Shown: positions 1-9,578, counted from the first letter of the stretch. The stretch: DNA of 64,000 nt from Cyanobacteria bacterium FACHB-471 (GCA_014695345.1 JACJOC010000086.1:62001-126000), one strand, 5' to 3'. Numbers and translations are program-made. Notes: generated from the letters alone by a model not told the origin.

Positions 1-197
1 AGGTGTAGCTCGGCTCGACCCTGAATTACGTAGCCGACTGTTTCATACTCACGTTGTGCTTCAGGCTTTGGCTCGCTTGCGGGTGCTTCTTCCCAGAGAC
101 GCATTGCAACTTTTTTACCCGATGCCAGGTATTTCTGACCCATTTCACCTTTTGGAGAATAGGTGGAATTGATTTTTGTGACGGTGGTATCAGCCAT
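1..197 (-). CDS. Cupin-domain protein, 3' part cut off by window edge
   Basis: Read on the minus strand from ATG at 197, an open frame runs off the left edge (65 codons visible). It begins MADTTVTKINSTYSPKGEMG and later has a YETVGYVIQGRAELH stretch, which resembles the first beta-barrel strands of a small cupin, with the conserved glycine turn before a ligand strand. The metal-binding histidines would lie beyond the edge. Small single-domain cupins bind metals or small ligands; the substrate cannot be told. No good ribosome site is seen upstream; the leader carries a small CTCAC/GTGAG hairpin. Moderately sure of the family, not of function. Confidence 0.6.
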   Translation of the reverse strand, partial: MADTTVTKINSTYSPKGEMGQKYLASGKKVAMRLWEEAPASEPKPEAQREYETVGYVIQGRAELH

Positions 198-564
198 ATC
201 TATTAACCATGAGTTTTACGCTCACAAAGCGTGAGTTCTCCTTTCATCCTCCAAATTTGAATAATGTTTTACCTCCTTCTAGGGAAGTAAGTCTGTCGGC
301 ATTGCGATCGCGCGTTTTTCACCACTCTAGACCAAAGGTAAAACTTCACGTAGAACTTCACAACGCGCTGCAGAGTCTGAGGTGTATCGATCTGTGTGAT
401 TGCATGGTTTGAATTGGATTGGGAAGAATTTGCCCGTTTCGGTAATTCGAGCTAGGCAAGATTGAGTTGATTAATTCGTCTGACTGGTAGAGGACGATCG
501 CTTCTGAGGATAGAGACAAACGGTATGTCACTTGTCCTATTCTGACTTTGTACAAATTGCTGTA
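198..564. other. Intergenic region, no gene supported
   Basis: About 365 bases between the cupin gene (leftward) and the HTH regulator (rightward), so it should hold divergent promoters. Short open frames here have no protein-like composition and no ribosome site. One HIP1-like GCGATCGCGCG is present near 305. No clear promoter or RNA structure was recognised. Confidence 0.5.
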
Positions 565-870
565 ATGCCCGCAGCGGAAAGCAATGTCTTAATATCGTCG
601 TTCACAATGCCACAGGAAATTGCTGATTTAGTTCGTCAGCTTCGACAGCAGCTTGGTCTTTCTCAAGAGAAGCTAGCTGCTAAGCTAGGTGTTTCGTTTC
701 GCACTGTCAATCGATGGGAAAATGGGCACACGCTACCTTCTGCTTTAGCCTTAAAGCAAGTTGAGGAATTGCTGCACCAGATGAGCCATTCATCTAAGGC
801 GACAGTTCGTGACTGTGGCAAAAATCTGCTATCCCATTACTTTCAGGAGAGGAGTAGAGACGGTGACTGA
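565..870 (+). CDS. HTH (XRE/Cro-type) transcriptional regulator
   Basis: A small DNA-binding protein of about 100 residues. The core runs from IADLVRQLRQQLGLSQEKLA to FRTVNRWENG, a typical XRE five-helix HTH with the LSQEKLA helix and the VSFRTVNRWE recognition helix; it lacks an effector domain. The start is uncertain: the frame is open from a TTG at 532, with ATGs at 565 and 607; 607 sits right before the HTH, and no start has a clear Shine-Dalgarno. Its stop overlaps the GTG of the downstream hybrid kinase by 8 bases, so the two are probably translated together and may be one regulatory unit. It is likely a response partner or autoregulator (inference). Confidence 0.8.
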   Translation: MPAAESNVLISSFTMPQEIADLVRQLRQQLGLSQEKLAAKLGVSFRTVNRWENGHTLPSALALKQVEELLHQMSHSSKATVRDCGKNLLSHYFQERSRDGD

Positions 871-3800
871 GGACGGGGCGGCGATCGCTAAAAGCCTCTT
901 CATGGGTGGTGGAGAGATGGGGGCACTGATGCGATCGCACGATTGGTCGCAAACATTGCTAGGTCCAGTCAAGAACTGGTCACAAGGGCTAAAAACCGCT
1001 GTGCGGATTATGCTGACCTCCCGCCAAGCCATGTTTGTTTGGTGGGGTGAAGACCTGATCAATCTCTACAACGATGCCTACAGAGACATCCTGGGTGGTA
1101 AGCACCCACAAGCACTTGGACAACCTGCCTCCGAGGTCTGGCACGAGATTTGGGATCAGGTCGGTCCACGGGCTGAATCGGCAATGATCAAGAATGAAGG
1201 CACCTATGACGAAGCGCTGCTGCTAATTATGGAGCGCAACGGCTACCCCGAGGAGACATATTACACGTTCTCCTATAGCCCCATCCCTGATGATCAGGGG
1301 CGTACAAGTGGCATCATTTGCGCCAACACAGACGATACTCGACGCATTATCGATGAGCGACAATTGCTGCTATTACGGGAACTGGCAGCCAAGACGGCAG
1401 ATTCACGAACCTTTGATGGAGCTTGTACGCTTAGCGCCAACTGCTTGGGCACCAATCTCTATGATCTTCCCTTCGCGATGATTTATTTGGTTGGTCCAGA
1501 CGACCAATGCGCTGTTTTAGCGGGAACCAGTGGGATTGAGCGAGGACATGCGCTAGCTCCCAAAACAGTTGCTTTGGATGAGGACTCGATTTGGCCTTTT
1601 GCAGCGGTGCTCGAATCTCATCAGGTTTGTTTAATCTCTGATTTAAATGCACGGTTTAACCATTTGCCGATGGGACCTTGGCCGCGATCGCCCCATCAAG
1701 CGGTAGCCGTACCGATCGCCCCTTCTGGGCAGACGGGCAAAGCAGGCATCTTGGTTGCTGGATTGAACCCATTCAGGCTGTTTGACGACAACTATCGAGG
1801 GTTTATTGATCTGGTTGCGGCTCAAATCGCTGCCAGCGTTGCCAATGCGCAAGCATACGAGGAAGAACGTAAACGAACAGAAGCTCTAGCAGAACTTGAT
1901 CGGGCTAAGACGGCGTTCTTCAGCAACGTTAGTCATGAGTTTCGTACTCCACTCACGCTCATGCTTAATCCACTGGAGGACGTTTTAGCTAACCCTTCCG
2001 GACCTTTGCCGAGCGATCGCCAACAATTAGAGACTGCCTATCGCAACTCTCAACGTCTGCTGAAGTTGGTCAACACCTTACTAGACTTTTCCCGCATTGA
2101 GGCAGGGCGAGTTGAGGCAACGTATGAGCCCACTGACTTGGCAGTGCTGACTGCTGAGCTAGCAGGTGTATTTCGCTCTGCAATTGAGGGCGTGGGAATC
2201 CAATTGCGAGTAGACTGCCCACCCTTACCCGAACCGAGTTATATCGATCGGGAAATGTGGGAAAAAATTGTGCTAAATCTGCTCTCCAATGCCTTTAAGT
2301 TCACCTTTGAAGGGGAAATTGCAGTTGTTTTGCGTTTCTGTGATGACCATGTTGAGCTAGATGTACAAGATACGGGGACTGGCATTCCTGCTAATGAGTT
2401 GCCTCGTATCTTTGAACGGTTTCATCGGGTTCAGGGTGCGAGGGGACGAACTTATGAGGGGTCAGGAATTGGACTGTCGCTGGTTCAAGAACTGGTACAT
2501 TTACATGGTGGCTCAATTCGGGTGAGGAGTGTGGTTGACCAGGGAACTTGCTTCACGGTGTCGATCCCTACTGGATATACTCACTTGCCTAGCGATCGCC
2601 TTCGCTTAAGTAAAACCCAACCCATTAGTGTCCCTCAAACCTTAACTTCAACGGTAATGGGTACCTCTTATGTTGAAGAAGCGTTACGTTGGCTCCCAGA
2701 AGAAAGTAGGGAAGCAGGGGGGGGAGAGGGCAAGAACTATTCCTCTACTCCTTTACTCTCAAACCCTATTGTCTCCTCACTCTCTGCCCCCCAAATTCTG
2801 CTGGTTGATGACAATGCTGATATGCGTGACTACATTAAGCGTCTGTTGAGCCAGCACTATAACGTGGAAGCGGTGTCAAATGGAGTTACGGCGCTAGCAG
2901 CCATTCGTCAGCAAATCCCTGATTTAGTGCTGACAGATGTAATGATGCCAGAACTGGATGGGTTTGGATTGCTGCGTGAGTTGAGGGCTGATCCGCAGAC
3001 CCAGGAGTTGCCTATCATTTTGCTTTCTGCCCGCGCTGGAGAAGAGTCTCGCATTGAAGGACTGGAAGCAGGAGCCGATGACTATCTGGTTAAACCCTTC
3101 TCCGCTCGGGAACTGTTGGCACGAGTAGAGGCAATGTTGAAACTATCTCAAGTGCGGCAGGAGACGATTCGGCAGGAGCGAGTGCAGCGGCGGGAAGTCG
3201 AGATAGCTAAGGCGCAGTTGGAGTCTGTTTTATCCAGTATCAACGATCAGTTTTTGGTTTTAGATCGGGAATGGCGCTATGTCTACGTCAATAACCGAGT
3301 CGTGGAAACTGTTGGCATGTCAAGGGAAGCACTGCTGGGCAGAAGCATTTGGGAGGTGTTTCCAGAGATCGTGGGTAGTGAGTTTGAGACACAGGTGAGG
3401 CAGGCGATCGCAAACGAGACGGCGGTTCATTTCGAGTACTACTATTCTGATTGGGACCGCTGGTTTGAGAATCATGCGTATCCTTCTCTGGATGGGCTGA
3501 CGATCTTTGTGACGGATATTAGCGATCGCAAACGAGCTGAAGCAGCACTACGAGAAAGTGAGGCACGCTTCCGTACTCTTGCTAGTCATGCCCCTGTAGG
3601 TATCTTTATGACTGACATGAATGGAAATTGTGTGTATGTTAACGAAAGCTGGTGTAGCATGGCAGGCATGTCACCGGAGGCAGCTCAAGGAAAAGGCTGG
3701 ATGACTGCTTTACATCCGGACGACCGAGAGCGAGTCGCTAACGCATGGTATGAATCTGCTCAAAATGCAGAGATTTTTGCGGCTGAGTATCGCTTTCAAA

Positions 3801-5863
3801 CACCACAAGGCAGTATTACTTGGCTGCAAGGGAGTGCAGCAGCCTTACAGCGTGATACTGGGGAGATTGTAGGCTATCTCGGCACGCTAACAAATATCAG
3901 CGATCGCAAACGAATTGAAGAAGCCCTACAGCAACGCGAAGCAGAACTTCGATTAGTCACGAATGCTGTTCCTGCCCTTATCTCATTCGTAGACTCAGAG
4001 CAACGCTTCCGCTTTAACAATCGAGGATATGAGGAATGGTTTGGACATTCAGCAACGGAGATCTATGGCAAGCACATTCGAGAGGTGTTAGGTGAAGCTG
4101 CCTATGAAGGAATTCAACTTTATGCGGAGCAGGTTTTAACAGGACAGCAAGTTACCTTTGAGAGCCAAGTTCCTCACCAGGATGGTAGTCTTCGTTATGT
4201 TAGTGCAACTTATGTTCCTCGATTCAACAGTGATGGAGCTGTTGAGGGTTTTGTAGCACTGGTTAACGATATCAGCGATCGCAAACAAGCTGAAGCCACC
4301 TTGCGTCAGAGCGAGGATCGTTTGCGTATGGCAATTGAGTCAGCGCAGCTAGGTATTTGGGATTGGAATCTGAATACTAATGAACTGACCTGGGATATAG
4401 GCTGCAAAGCCATGTTTGGTTTGCCCCCCGAAGCAGAAAGCAGTATTGAAGTCTTTTATGAGGGACTGCATCCTGATGATCGCGAACGATTGGAACAGGT
4501 AGTGCAGTGGTCTCTCGATCCCGCTAGCAATGGCATTTATGATGTGGAATATCGCACCATTGGTATCCAAGATGGGGTTGAACGCTGGGTCAAAGCAAAA
4601 GGGCAGGTCTATTTTGATCATGCTGCACATCCACAGCGCTTTGTTGGTACGTTGTTAGATATCACTGAGCAAAAACAAGTAGAAATAGAGCGAGAACAAC
4701 TTTTAGCCAGAGAGCAAGCCGCACGGGAACAAGCCGAAGCCGCAAATCGGATTAAAGATGAGTTTTTGGCAGTGGTGTCCCATGAATTGCGATCGCCCCT
4801 TAACCCAATTCTGGGTTGGGCAAAACTCCTGCGAAGTCGTCAGTTAGATGAGCAAAAAACACAACATGCTCTAGAAGTGATTGAGCGAAATACTCAGATA
4901 CAGGCTCAATTGATTAATGATTTGCTGGATGTATCTCGAATTCTTCGAGGCAAACTTAGCCTGAACATTACCCCAGTTGATTTAGCCTCTACGATTGAAG
5001 CCGCACTAGAAACAGTGCATCTAGCAGCGGAAGCCAAATCTATTCAGATTCGTACTCTGCTCGACTTAGAAGCTGGACATGTTTCAGGCGATTCAGATCG
5101 ATTACAGCAAGTCGTTTGGAACCTTCTGTCAAATGCAGTTAAGTTCACAGCTCAAGGCGGACAGGTCGAGGTAAAGCTAGAGCGTTACTCACCAAGCCAT
5201 GCTCAAATCACCATTACTGATACTGGCAAAGGCATTGAGCCCAGTTTTTTACCGCACGTGTTTGACCGTTTTCGACAAGAAGATGCTGCCACAACTCGAC
5301 AATTTGGAGGACTGGGGCTAGGGCTAGCGCTTGTCCGCTACTTGGTGGAACTGCATGGTGGTACAGTCGAAGCAAATAGTCTTGGTGAGGGGCAAGGAGC
5401 AACCTTTACAGTTCAATTGCCATTAACATCGCCTCAGTTGGCGGCAGTTCAAGAGATGGAACTGTCTAAGCCAGTGTTGGATTTGAATGATATCCGAGTG
5501 TTGGTAGTGGATGATGATGCTAGCACCCGTGAATTTATATCCTTTTTGTTAGAGCTACACCGAGCAAATGTGATAGCCACCTCGACTGCAAATGAAGCGA
5601 TCGCCCTATTAACTCAGTTCAAGCCAGACATAATACTCAGCGATATTGGTATGCCTGAGGTTGATGGCTACATGCTGATGCAACAGGTAAGAGCTTTATC
5701 CCCAGAGCAGGGAGGTCAGACTCCGGCGATCGCTCTCACTGCCTATGCAGGTGAGATCAACTATCAGCGGGCGATTACTGCCGGGTTTCAAAAACATATT
5801 TCAAAGCCCGTAGAGCCAGATATTCTGATTGAGGCGATCATGAGTTTAGTGGAAGGGAGATAG
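863..5863 (+). CDS. Hybrid sensor kinase with two kinase cores and two receivers
   Basis: A 1666-residue cytoplasmic sensor; no membrane segment is seen. Domains in order: N-terminal PAS-like domain (about 20-150), GAF (about 170-325), HisKA with SHEFRTP (His358), HATPase, receiver 1 (LVDDNADMR, Asp692), about four PAS domains (roughly 760-1280, several ending in the ISDRK PAC motif), second HisKA with SHELRSP (His1307), second HATPase with GLGLGLALV, and receiver 2 (VVDDDAS, Asp1594). All phospho-residues are present, so both cores look active. I chose GTG at 863 because an AGGAGAGGAG ribosome site precedes it and it overlaps the HTH gene's stop; the frame is open further upstream from GTG 809. 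The HATPase1-receiver1 linker is low complexity and contains a run of eight G (2717-2724). The signal is unknown. Confidence 0.93.
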   Translation: MTEDGAAIAKSLFMGGGEMGALMRSHDWSQTLLGPVKNWSQGLKTAVRIMLTSRQAMFVWWGEDLINLYNDAYRDILGGKHPQALGQPASEVWHEIWDQVGPRAESAMIKNEGTYDEALLLIMERNGYPEETYYTFSYSPIPDDQGRTSGIICANTDDTRRIIDERQLLLLRELAAKTADSRTFDGACTLSANCLGTNLYDLPFAMIYLVGPDDQCAVLAGTSGIERGHALAPKTVALDEDSIWPFAAVLESHQVCLISDLNARFNHLPMGPWPRSPHQAVAVPIAPSGQTGKAGILVAGLNPFRLFDDNYRGFIDLVAAQIAASVANAQAYEEERKRTEALAELDRAKTAFFSNVSHEFRTPLTLMLNPLEDVLANPSGPLPSDRQQLETAYRNSQRLLKLVNTLLDFSRIEAGRVEATYEPTDLAVLTAELAGVFRSAIEGVGIQLRVDCPPLPEPSYIDREMWEKIVLNLLSNAFKFTFEGEIAVVLRFCDDHVELDVQDTGTGIPANELPRIFERFHRVQGARGRTYEGSGIGLSLVQELVHLHGGSIRVRSVVDQGTCFTVSIPTGYTHLPSDRLRLSKTQPISVPQTLTSTVMGTSYVEEALRWLPEESREAGGGEGKNYSSTPLLSNPIVSSLSAPQILLVDDNADMRDYIKRLLSQHYNVEAVSNGVTALAAIRQQIPDLVLTDVMMPELDGFGLLRELRADPQTQELPIILLSARAGEESRIEGLEAGADDYLVKPFSARELLARVEAMLKLSQVRQETIRQERVQRREVEIAKAQLESVLSSINDQFLVLDREWRYVYVNNRVVETVGMSREALLGRSIWEVFPEIVGSEFETQVRQAIANETAVHFEYYYSDWDRWFENHAYPSLDGLTIFVTDISDRKRAEAALRESEARFRTLASHAPVGIFMTDMNGNCVYVNESWCSMAGMSPEAAQGKGWMTALHPDDRERVANAWYESAQNAEIFAAEYRFQTPQGSITWLQGSAAALQRDTGEIVGYLGTLTNISDRKRIEEALQQREAELRLVTNAVPALISFVDSEQRFRFNNRGYEEWFGHSATEIYGKHIREVLGEAAYEGIQLYAEQVLTGQQVTFESQVPHQDGSLRYVSATYVPRFNSDGAVEGFVALVNDISDRKQAEATLRQSEDRLRMAIESAQLGIWDWNLNTNELTWDIGCKAMFGLPPEAESSIEVFYEGLHPDDRERLEQVVQWSLDPASNGIYDVEYRTIGIQDGVERWVKAKGQVYFDHAAHPQRFVGTLLDITEQKQVEIEREQLLAREQAAREQAEAANRIKDEFLAVVSHELRSPLNPILGWAKLLRSRQLDEQKTQHALEVIERNTQIQAQLINDLLDVSRILRGKLSLNITPVDLASTIEAALETVHLAAEAKSIQIRTLLDLEAGHVSGDSDRLQQVVWNLLSNAVKFTAQGGQVEVKLERYSPSHAQITITDTGKGIEPSFLPHVFDRFRQEDAATTRQFGGLGLGLALVRYLVELHGGTVEANSLGEGQGATFTVQLPLTSPQLAAVQEMELSKPVLDLNDIRVLVVDDDASTREFISFLLELHRANVIATSTANEAIALLTQFKPDIILSDIGMPEVDGYMLMQQVRALSPEQGGQTPAIALTAYAGEINYQRAITAGFQKHISKPVEPDILIEAIMSLVEGR

Positions 5864-5882
5864 AGGTTTGTTGGATCAACTA

Positions 5883-5904
5883 TCCCTCTCCCGCAGGAGA
5901 GGGA
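5883..5904. terminator. Hairpin terminator between convergent genes
   Basis: TCCCTCTCC pairs with GGAGAGGGA (9 bp, 4-base loop CGCA), followed on the plus strand by CTTTTCT. It lies 20 bases past the hybrid kinase stop and 11 bases before the end of the convergent SDR gene, so it may serve both. Confidence 0.7.
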
Positions 5905-5914
5905 CTTTTCTAAA

Positions 5915-6733
5915 TCACCGTGAATCTGCTCCAGCTTCTCTCAATCTTTTGAGGATTTGAAGTTCCTCAGAAGGAGTTGCCCATCGTGAAATCTTCTCCA
6001 TGAGCAAAGGCATCAGACGGTTACCCCACACCGCCAGATAACTTTGCCAGCCCACCAAAATTTCTGGTGTTCCCTTTTGCAGTCCTGCTATCAGAGATCG
6101 AGCAACTTGCTCAGGAGTAGAAGGTACTACCCACCGAAACCAGCGGAAGTTTCGCACCATATCAGTGTCTGTGAGTGAAGGCAATAAGGCGACGACTCGA
6201 ATGTTGTGAGCCGACAGTTCGTTTCGCAGAGCTTGCGTGAAGCCTAGAATCGCAAACTTGGTTGCAGAATAAGTTGCCATTGTGGGAGCGGCGATCTTTC
6301 CCATCAGGCTCGATACGTTGACGATGGTTCCTTGCTGCTGCACAGCCATGCGGCGGGCAATGAGTCGCGTGATGGTATACATTCCCAGCAGATTGATTGC
6401 GATCTCTTCCTGCACTTGCGGCAGTTGAGATTGAAGAAAAGGAACTTGATGGGCAATTCCAGCACAGTTAACCAGCAAGTGAATTGGTCCGTGATCTCGC
6501 CAGATTTGGGCGATCGCAATATTCACGTCTACCGTTTGAGTAATATCTAAGGCTACGGGCACTGCTGCGACTCCGATTACCTCAATTTCGGTAGCGACTT
6601 CAACTAAGTGTGCATGAGTGCGGGCAATCAGGATCAGCCGTTGAACTCCCTGATGGGCCAGTTCGAGTGCAATTGCTCGACCAATGCCTCTAGAAGCACC
6701 CGTAATGAGAACAGTTTTACCTTGAAGATGCAT
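5915..6733 (-). CDS. Short-chain dehydrogenase/reductase (SDR)
   Basis: NAD(P)-dependent oxidoreductase of 272 residues, classical SDR length. The Rossmann motif TGASRGIG is at 11-18, the NCAG motif (here NCAGIA) near 89-92, the catalytic Ser in NVSSLMG near 141, and YSATK gives Tyr155/Lys159. The start ATG at 6733 sits just before the first beta strand, as expected. The C-terminal part after about 215 (PEQVARSLIAGLQKG) resembles SDRs that act on hydrophobic substrates, but the substrate cannot be named. It is monocistronic and convergent with the hybrid kinase. Sure of family, not of reaction. Confidence 0.9.
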   Translation of the reverse strand: MHLQGKTVLITGASRGIGRAIALELAHQGVQRLILIARTHAHLVEVATEIEVIGVAAVPVALDITQTVDVNIAIAQIWRDHGPIHLLVNCAGIAHQVPFLQSQLPQVQEEIAINLLGMYTITRLIARRMAVQQQGTIVNVSSLMGKIAAPTMATYSATKFAILGFTQALRNELSAHNIRVVALLPSLTDTDMVRNFRWFRWVVPSTPEQVARSLIAGLQKGTPEILVGWQSYLAVWGNRLMPLLMEKISRWATPSEELQILKRLREAGADSR

Positions 6734-7237
6734 GGCTTTAGCCTCCGATGAGGGTCATTGATGATGCGATTAGCCAAGGAATGAATGGAGAAAGGGCAAA
6801 TAAACCTGAGATTGGTTTGTGTGGGGGCTGTTATTTGCCAGTTTGTTGCTTGCCAGTCTGTTACTTGCCAAAAGCAACAGGTGAATCTGAGGGGTGTGAA
6901 TGGAGGAGAGGACTCAAATTCACAGGAACGTTTCAGAACTTAATCAATGGCAGTTAATCAGGCTGGAGCCAAGATCGATATCAAGCATCAGTTGCGCGTT
7001 TTCTGAAAACAAGATTCAATCTGAACTCGTTAGTACACACCCTAGCAAGGGGATCAAGTAGCTGCAATCATTATTAATGAAAAACCTGAATCGTAACGGA
7101 GGGATACAAAGCTCTCAGAAATTATTGGGAAATTAAGCAGGTCCATGAAGAGCTGCTTTTGCTTGGCAGTTGTCGAATACTGTTAAGCGGAGAACCGTTG
7201 ATGGCAATTGCTAAGAAATGAGAAACTCTGATCTCTG
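6734..7237. other. Intergenic, 504 bases, short direct repeat only
   Basis: This lies between the SDR start and the amine oxidase end. It holds a 15-base direct repeat, TTGCCAGTTTGTTGC then TTGCCAGTCTGTTAC (6835-6864), followed by another TTGCCA. A 69-codon frame covers it but owes its cysteines to that repeat and has no ribosome site, so I do not call it a gene. The SDR promoter should lie at the left end. Confidence 0.5.
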
Positions 7238-8881
7238 TCAAGATATCTGAGTTTGCCCGATCGTTGTTCGCCCGGTTGCTGCTTGCCCGATCGTTTCTAA
7301 AATGTTGGCTGCTACTGCTCGGCCGGTTTCACAGCCGCCTTCCATGTAGCCTTTAGCTCCAGGTGAGCAATGTTCTCCAGCGAACCAGAGGTTGCCAACT
7401 CGCTCTGACTCGGCTCCGCCAAACTTTGTCCATTGACCAACCAGATAGCAGGAATAGGAGCCTTTTTGGTAAGGTTCGCCTGCCCAAAAGGCACGAAGGG
7501 CACGTCCCTCTTTAACTTGGCTGATGCCTGGAAAGATTGGCTCTAGCTCAGAGGTCATTGCCCAAGCGTGAGCTTCGGGGGAGCCGCTGCCCAGTGCTAG
7601 ACCGCGATCGCCTCCCGTCAAGCTGGCTAACCAGGCTTTCTCACCAGGGGCATAGCGGGTGCTTTCCCATGCACTTTGGAAAGGCAGATCGGTAAAAACG
7701 GCTGCTGTTGAATGGTAGCGGGTGCGCCAAATGCGTTCTCGGAAGGGCGTGATCAGCTTGGTACCTGTGCCATAGCCCAACTGGTCGATGGCCGCACGCT
7801 TGGTAGGCGGCAAATCAACCCTTAAATCGACGTGTCGCAGCACCGTGAAAGGCACGGTCAGCACCACATGCTCATAGGTGCGCTCAAAACTGTTTTGTCC
7901 CTGACGCAATCCAACTTGATAGCGATCGCCTGAGGTGCTGCGGAGGGATTCTAACGCAGTTCCGGTTTCAATCGAGCTGTTTACCTGTTGCGCCAGTCGT
8001 TGGGGAATTTGCTCATTGCCACCGGCAACATGATATCGCTCGTCGCTGATGCCGTAGACCTGCCACAAACCGGCTTTGGTGCCAATCAGAAACAGCAGGT
8101 TGAGGCAAGACTGCTCTTCTGGGTTGCGTCCGTGTTCGGCGGTGTAAGCCACCCGCAATAGCTTGTTTAAGGTGGGGTTGATGGGGGCTGCGTTGAGGTA
8201 ATCTGCAAGCGAAGTTTGATCGAGCCGAATTGCCTCGGGAGTGGGTGATCGATAGGTCAAATCCCAGCCTTCTAAGGATTCTAAATCCCGTTCAATCTGC
8301 CGTGCTAAAGGTAAAAAGTCTTCAATGACTGCTTTTAGATCTAGCTTGTTGCCTTCAAAAAACAGGGTACCTAGCTCCAATCCAGCATCGGCGGCTTCCA
8401 GATCGATAATTTCCAGTCCCAGGGTTTCTGCTAGCGATCGCAAATGGGTATGTCCCGTATCCAAAAACTCGCCACCCAGTTCGACCGCTGTGGGAATTCC
8501 TGCAGCGTTGGCAATACTCCGCATCCGTCCGCCAACGCGGTGAGTCGCCTCCACCACATCCACATCAATGCCTGCCTGCCGTAAATGATAGGCAGCCGTT
8601 AAACCTGCAATACCTGCTCCAACAATTAGCACTGTTGCGTCTGCATTGTTAGAGGTAAAGCCGATGGGAGAATGGGGCGATCGCGATAGTTGCTCAAGTT
8701 GTTTGTGGGGATTGGCGGCGAGGGTGGTGGCGATCGCTGCGCTCCCATATAGCATTTGTCGTCGTGACATCTGCTCTCCCAAAAGTCCCTGAACTTCTGC
8801 CGGGGGAATATCAGATTGAACTGAAAGTTGAGCAACTCTATAAGCTCGACGTAACCAACTTGTTAAGGCATCTCTAGCCAT
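7238..8881 (-). CDS. Flavin monoamine oxidase family protein, Tat-type leader
   Basis: FAD-dependent amine or L-amino-acid oxidase, 547 residues. The dinucleotide-binding motif is VLIVGAGIAGL (about 84-94) followed by the acidic VVEATHRVGGRM. The C-terminal flavin motif is GNLWFAGEHCSPGAKGYMEG, typical of the amino_oxidase family. Residues 38-55 (SRRQMLYGSAAIATTLA) look like a twin-arginine signal lying about 38 residues from the N terminus, as in some cyanobacterial L-amino-acid oxidases; export to the periplasm is likely but not certain. It catalyses oxidative deamination with release of H2O2 and ammonia (family knowledge); the substrate is unknown. It is transcribed alone, leftward. Confidence 0.88.
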   Translation of the reverse strand: MARDALTSWLRRAYRVAQLSVQSDIPPAEVQGLLGEQMSRRQMLYGSAAIATTLAANPHKQLEQLSRSPHSPIGFTSNNADATVLIVGAGIAGLTAAYHLRQAGIDVDVVEATHRVGGRMRSIANAAGIPTAVELGGEFLDTGHTHLRSLAETLGLEIIDLEAADAGLELGTLFFEGNKLDLKAVIEDFLPLARQIERDLESLEGWDLTYRSPTPEAIRLDQTSLADYLNAAPINPTLNKLLRVAYTAEHGRNPEEQSCLNLLFLIGTKAGLWQVYGISDERYHVAGGNEQIPQRLAQQVNSSIETGTALESLRSTSGDRYQVGLRQGQNSFERTYEHVVLTVPFTVLRHVDLRVDLPPTKRAAIDQLGYGTGTKLITPFRERIWRTRYHSTAAVFTDLPFQSAWESTRYAPGEKAWLASLTGGDRGLALGSGSPEAHAWAMTSELEPIFPGISQVKEGRALRAFWAGEPYQKGSYSCYLVGQWTKFGGAESERVGNLWFAGEHCSPGAKGYMEGGCETGRAVAANILETIGQAATGRTTIGQTQIS

Positions 8882-9028
8882 AAAGAAAAAGAAAAAGGAA
8901 TGAAGGGAAATCCCAATTAGAAGCGAAATTGGGAAACTAAGCCTATCCTAATTATCGCTTTAACGGCAATACAAAAGTGATTTGCCAATCTAGGTGCTTG
9001 TGAGACAGTACTTTAAAGGCTGTAATTC

Positions 9029-9075
9029 AGGGAAGAAAGGGAGGCAGGGAGAAGCCCTGCCTCCCTTTCTTCCCT
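9029..9075. repeat. Perfect 21-bp inverted repeat in a divergent promoter region
   Basis: Arms at 9029-9049 and 9055-9075 are exact complements with a 5-base AGAAG loop. The left arm is purine only except for one C. It lies between the divergent amine oxidase and GNAT genes, about 54 bases before the GNAT start, so it is not placed as an ordinary end-of-gene terminator. It could be a miniature mobile repeat, an attenuator in the GNAT leader, or a regulatory hairpin. Confidence 0.8.
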
Positions 9076-9128
9076 AACCTGTATGGCTACAGCTATAAAT
9101 TTTAAATGATGACTTTTGAGGATAACGG

Positions 9129-9578
9129 ATGAAAGTTTTTCAAGCTCACTTTGAGCATCTCGAAGAAGTGACAAAGTTGTTTGACCAATATCGCGTCTTT
9201 TACCAGTCATCCTCAGATCTGGAAGCCGCCAGGGAATTTCTTCAAGAGCGTTTCCACAAGCAGGACTCAATTATCTTTGTAGTCCAAGATGAAGGGCGCA
9301 TCGTCGGGTTTACACAGCTTTATCCCAGCTTTTCTTCAGTGTCGATGAAGCGGGTTTGGATTTTGAATGATTTGTTTGTGGAGCTAGCTTGGCGAAACAA
9401 GGGAGTTGCAAAGCTGTTGTTGAGAGCAGCAGAGGATTTTGCAAGAGAAACGGAAGCCGTTCGCATCACGTTAGCAACGCAAATTTCTAATACTGCTGCT
9501 CAAGCGCTCTATGAATCGCTTGGGTATTGCCAGGATGAAGCGTTTTATCACTATTCGCTACCGTTAGTGGCGGCGTAA
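9129..9578 (+). CDS. GNAT-family N-acetyltransferase
   Basis: Acetyl-CoA-dependent acetyltransferase, 149 residues, a single GNAT domain. The acetyl-CoA loop is RNKGVAKLLLRAA (about 89-101), following the beta strand LNDLFVELAW; the C-terminal ISNTAAQALYESLGY is the usual GNAT helix and motif B. ATG at 9129 has GAGGATAACGG upstream. The acceptor molecule is unknown. It converges with hemH across an inverted repeat. Confidence 0.9.
   Translation: MKVFQAHFEHLEEVTKLFDQYRVFYQSSSDLEAAREFLQERFHKQDSIIFVVQDEGRIVGFTQLYPSFSSVSMKRVWILNDLFVELAWRNKGVAKLLLRAAEDFARETEAVRITLATQISNTAAQALYESLGYCQDEAFYHYSLPLVAA

Noticed and set aside
209-412. 67-codon frame on the plus strand
   Set aside because: No ribosome site, low-complexity His/Arg/Leu make-up, and it lies in the divergent promoter region.
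6748-6957. 69-codon frame with CxxC-like cysteines
   Set aside because: The cysteines come from a 15-base direct repeat; no start signal; not protein-like overall.
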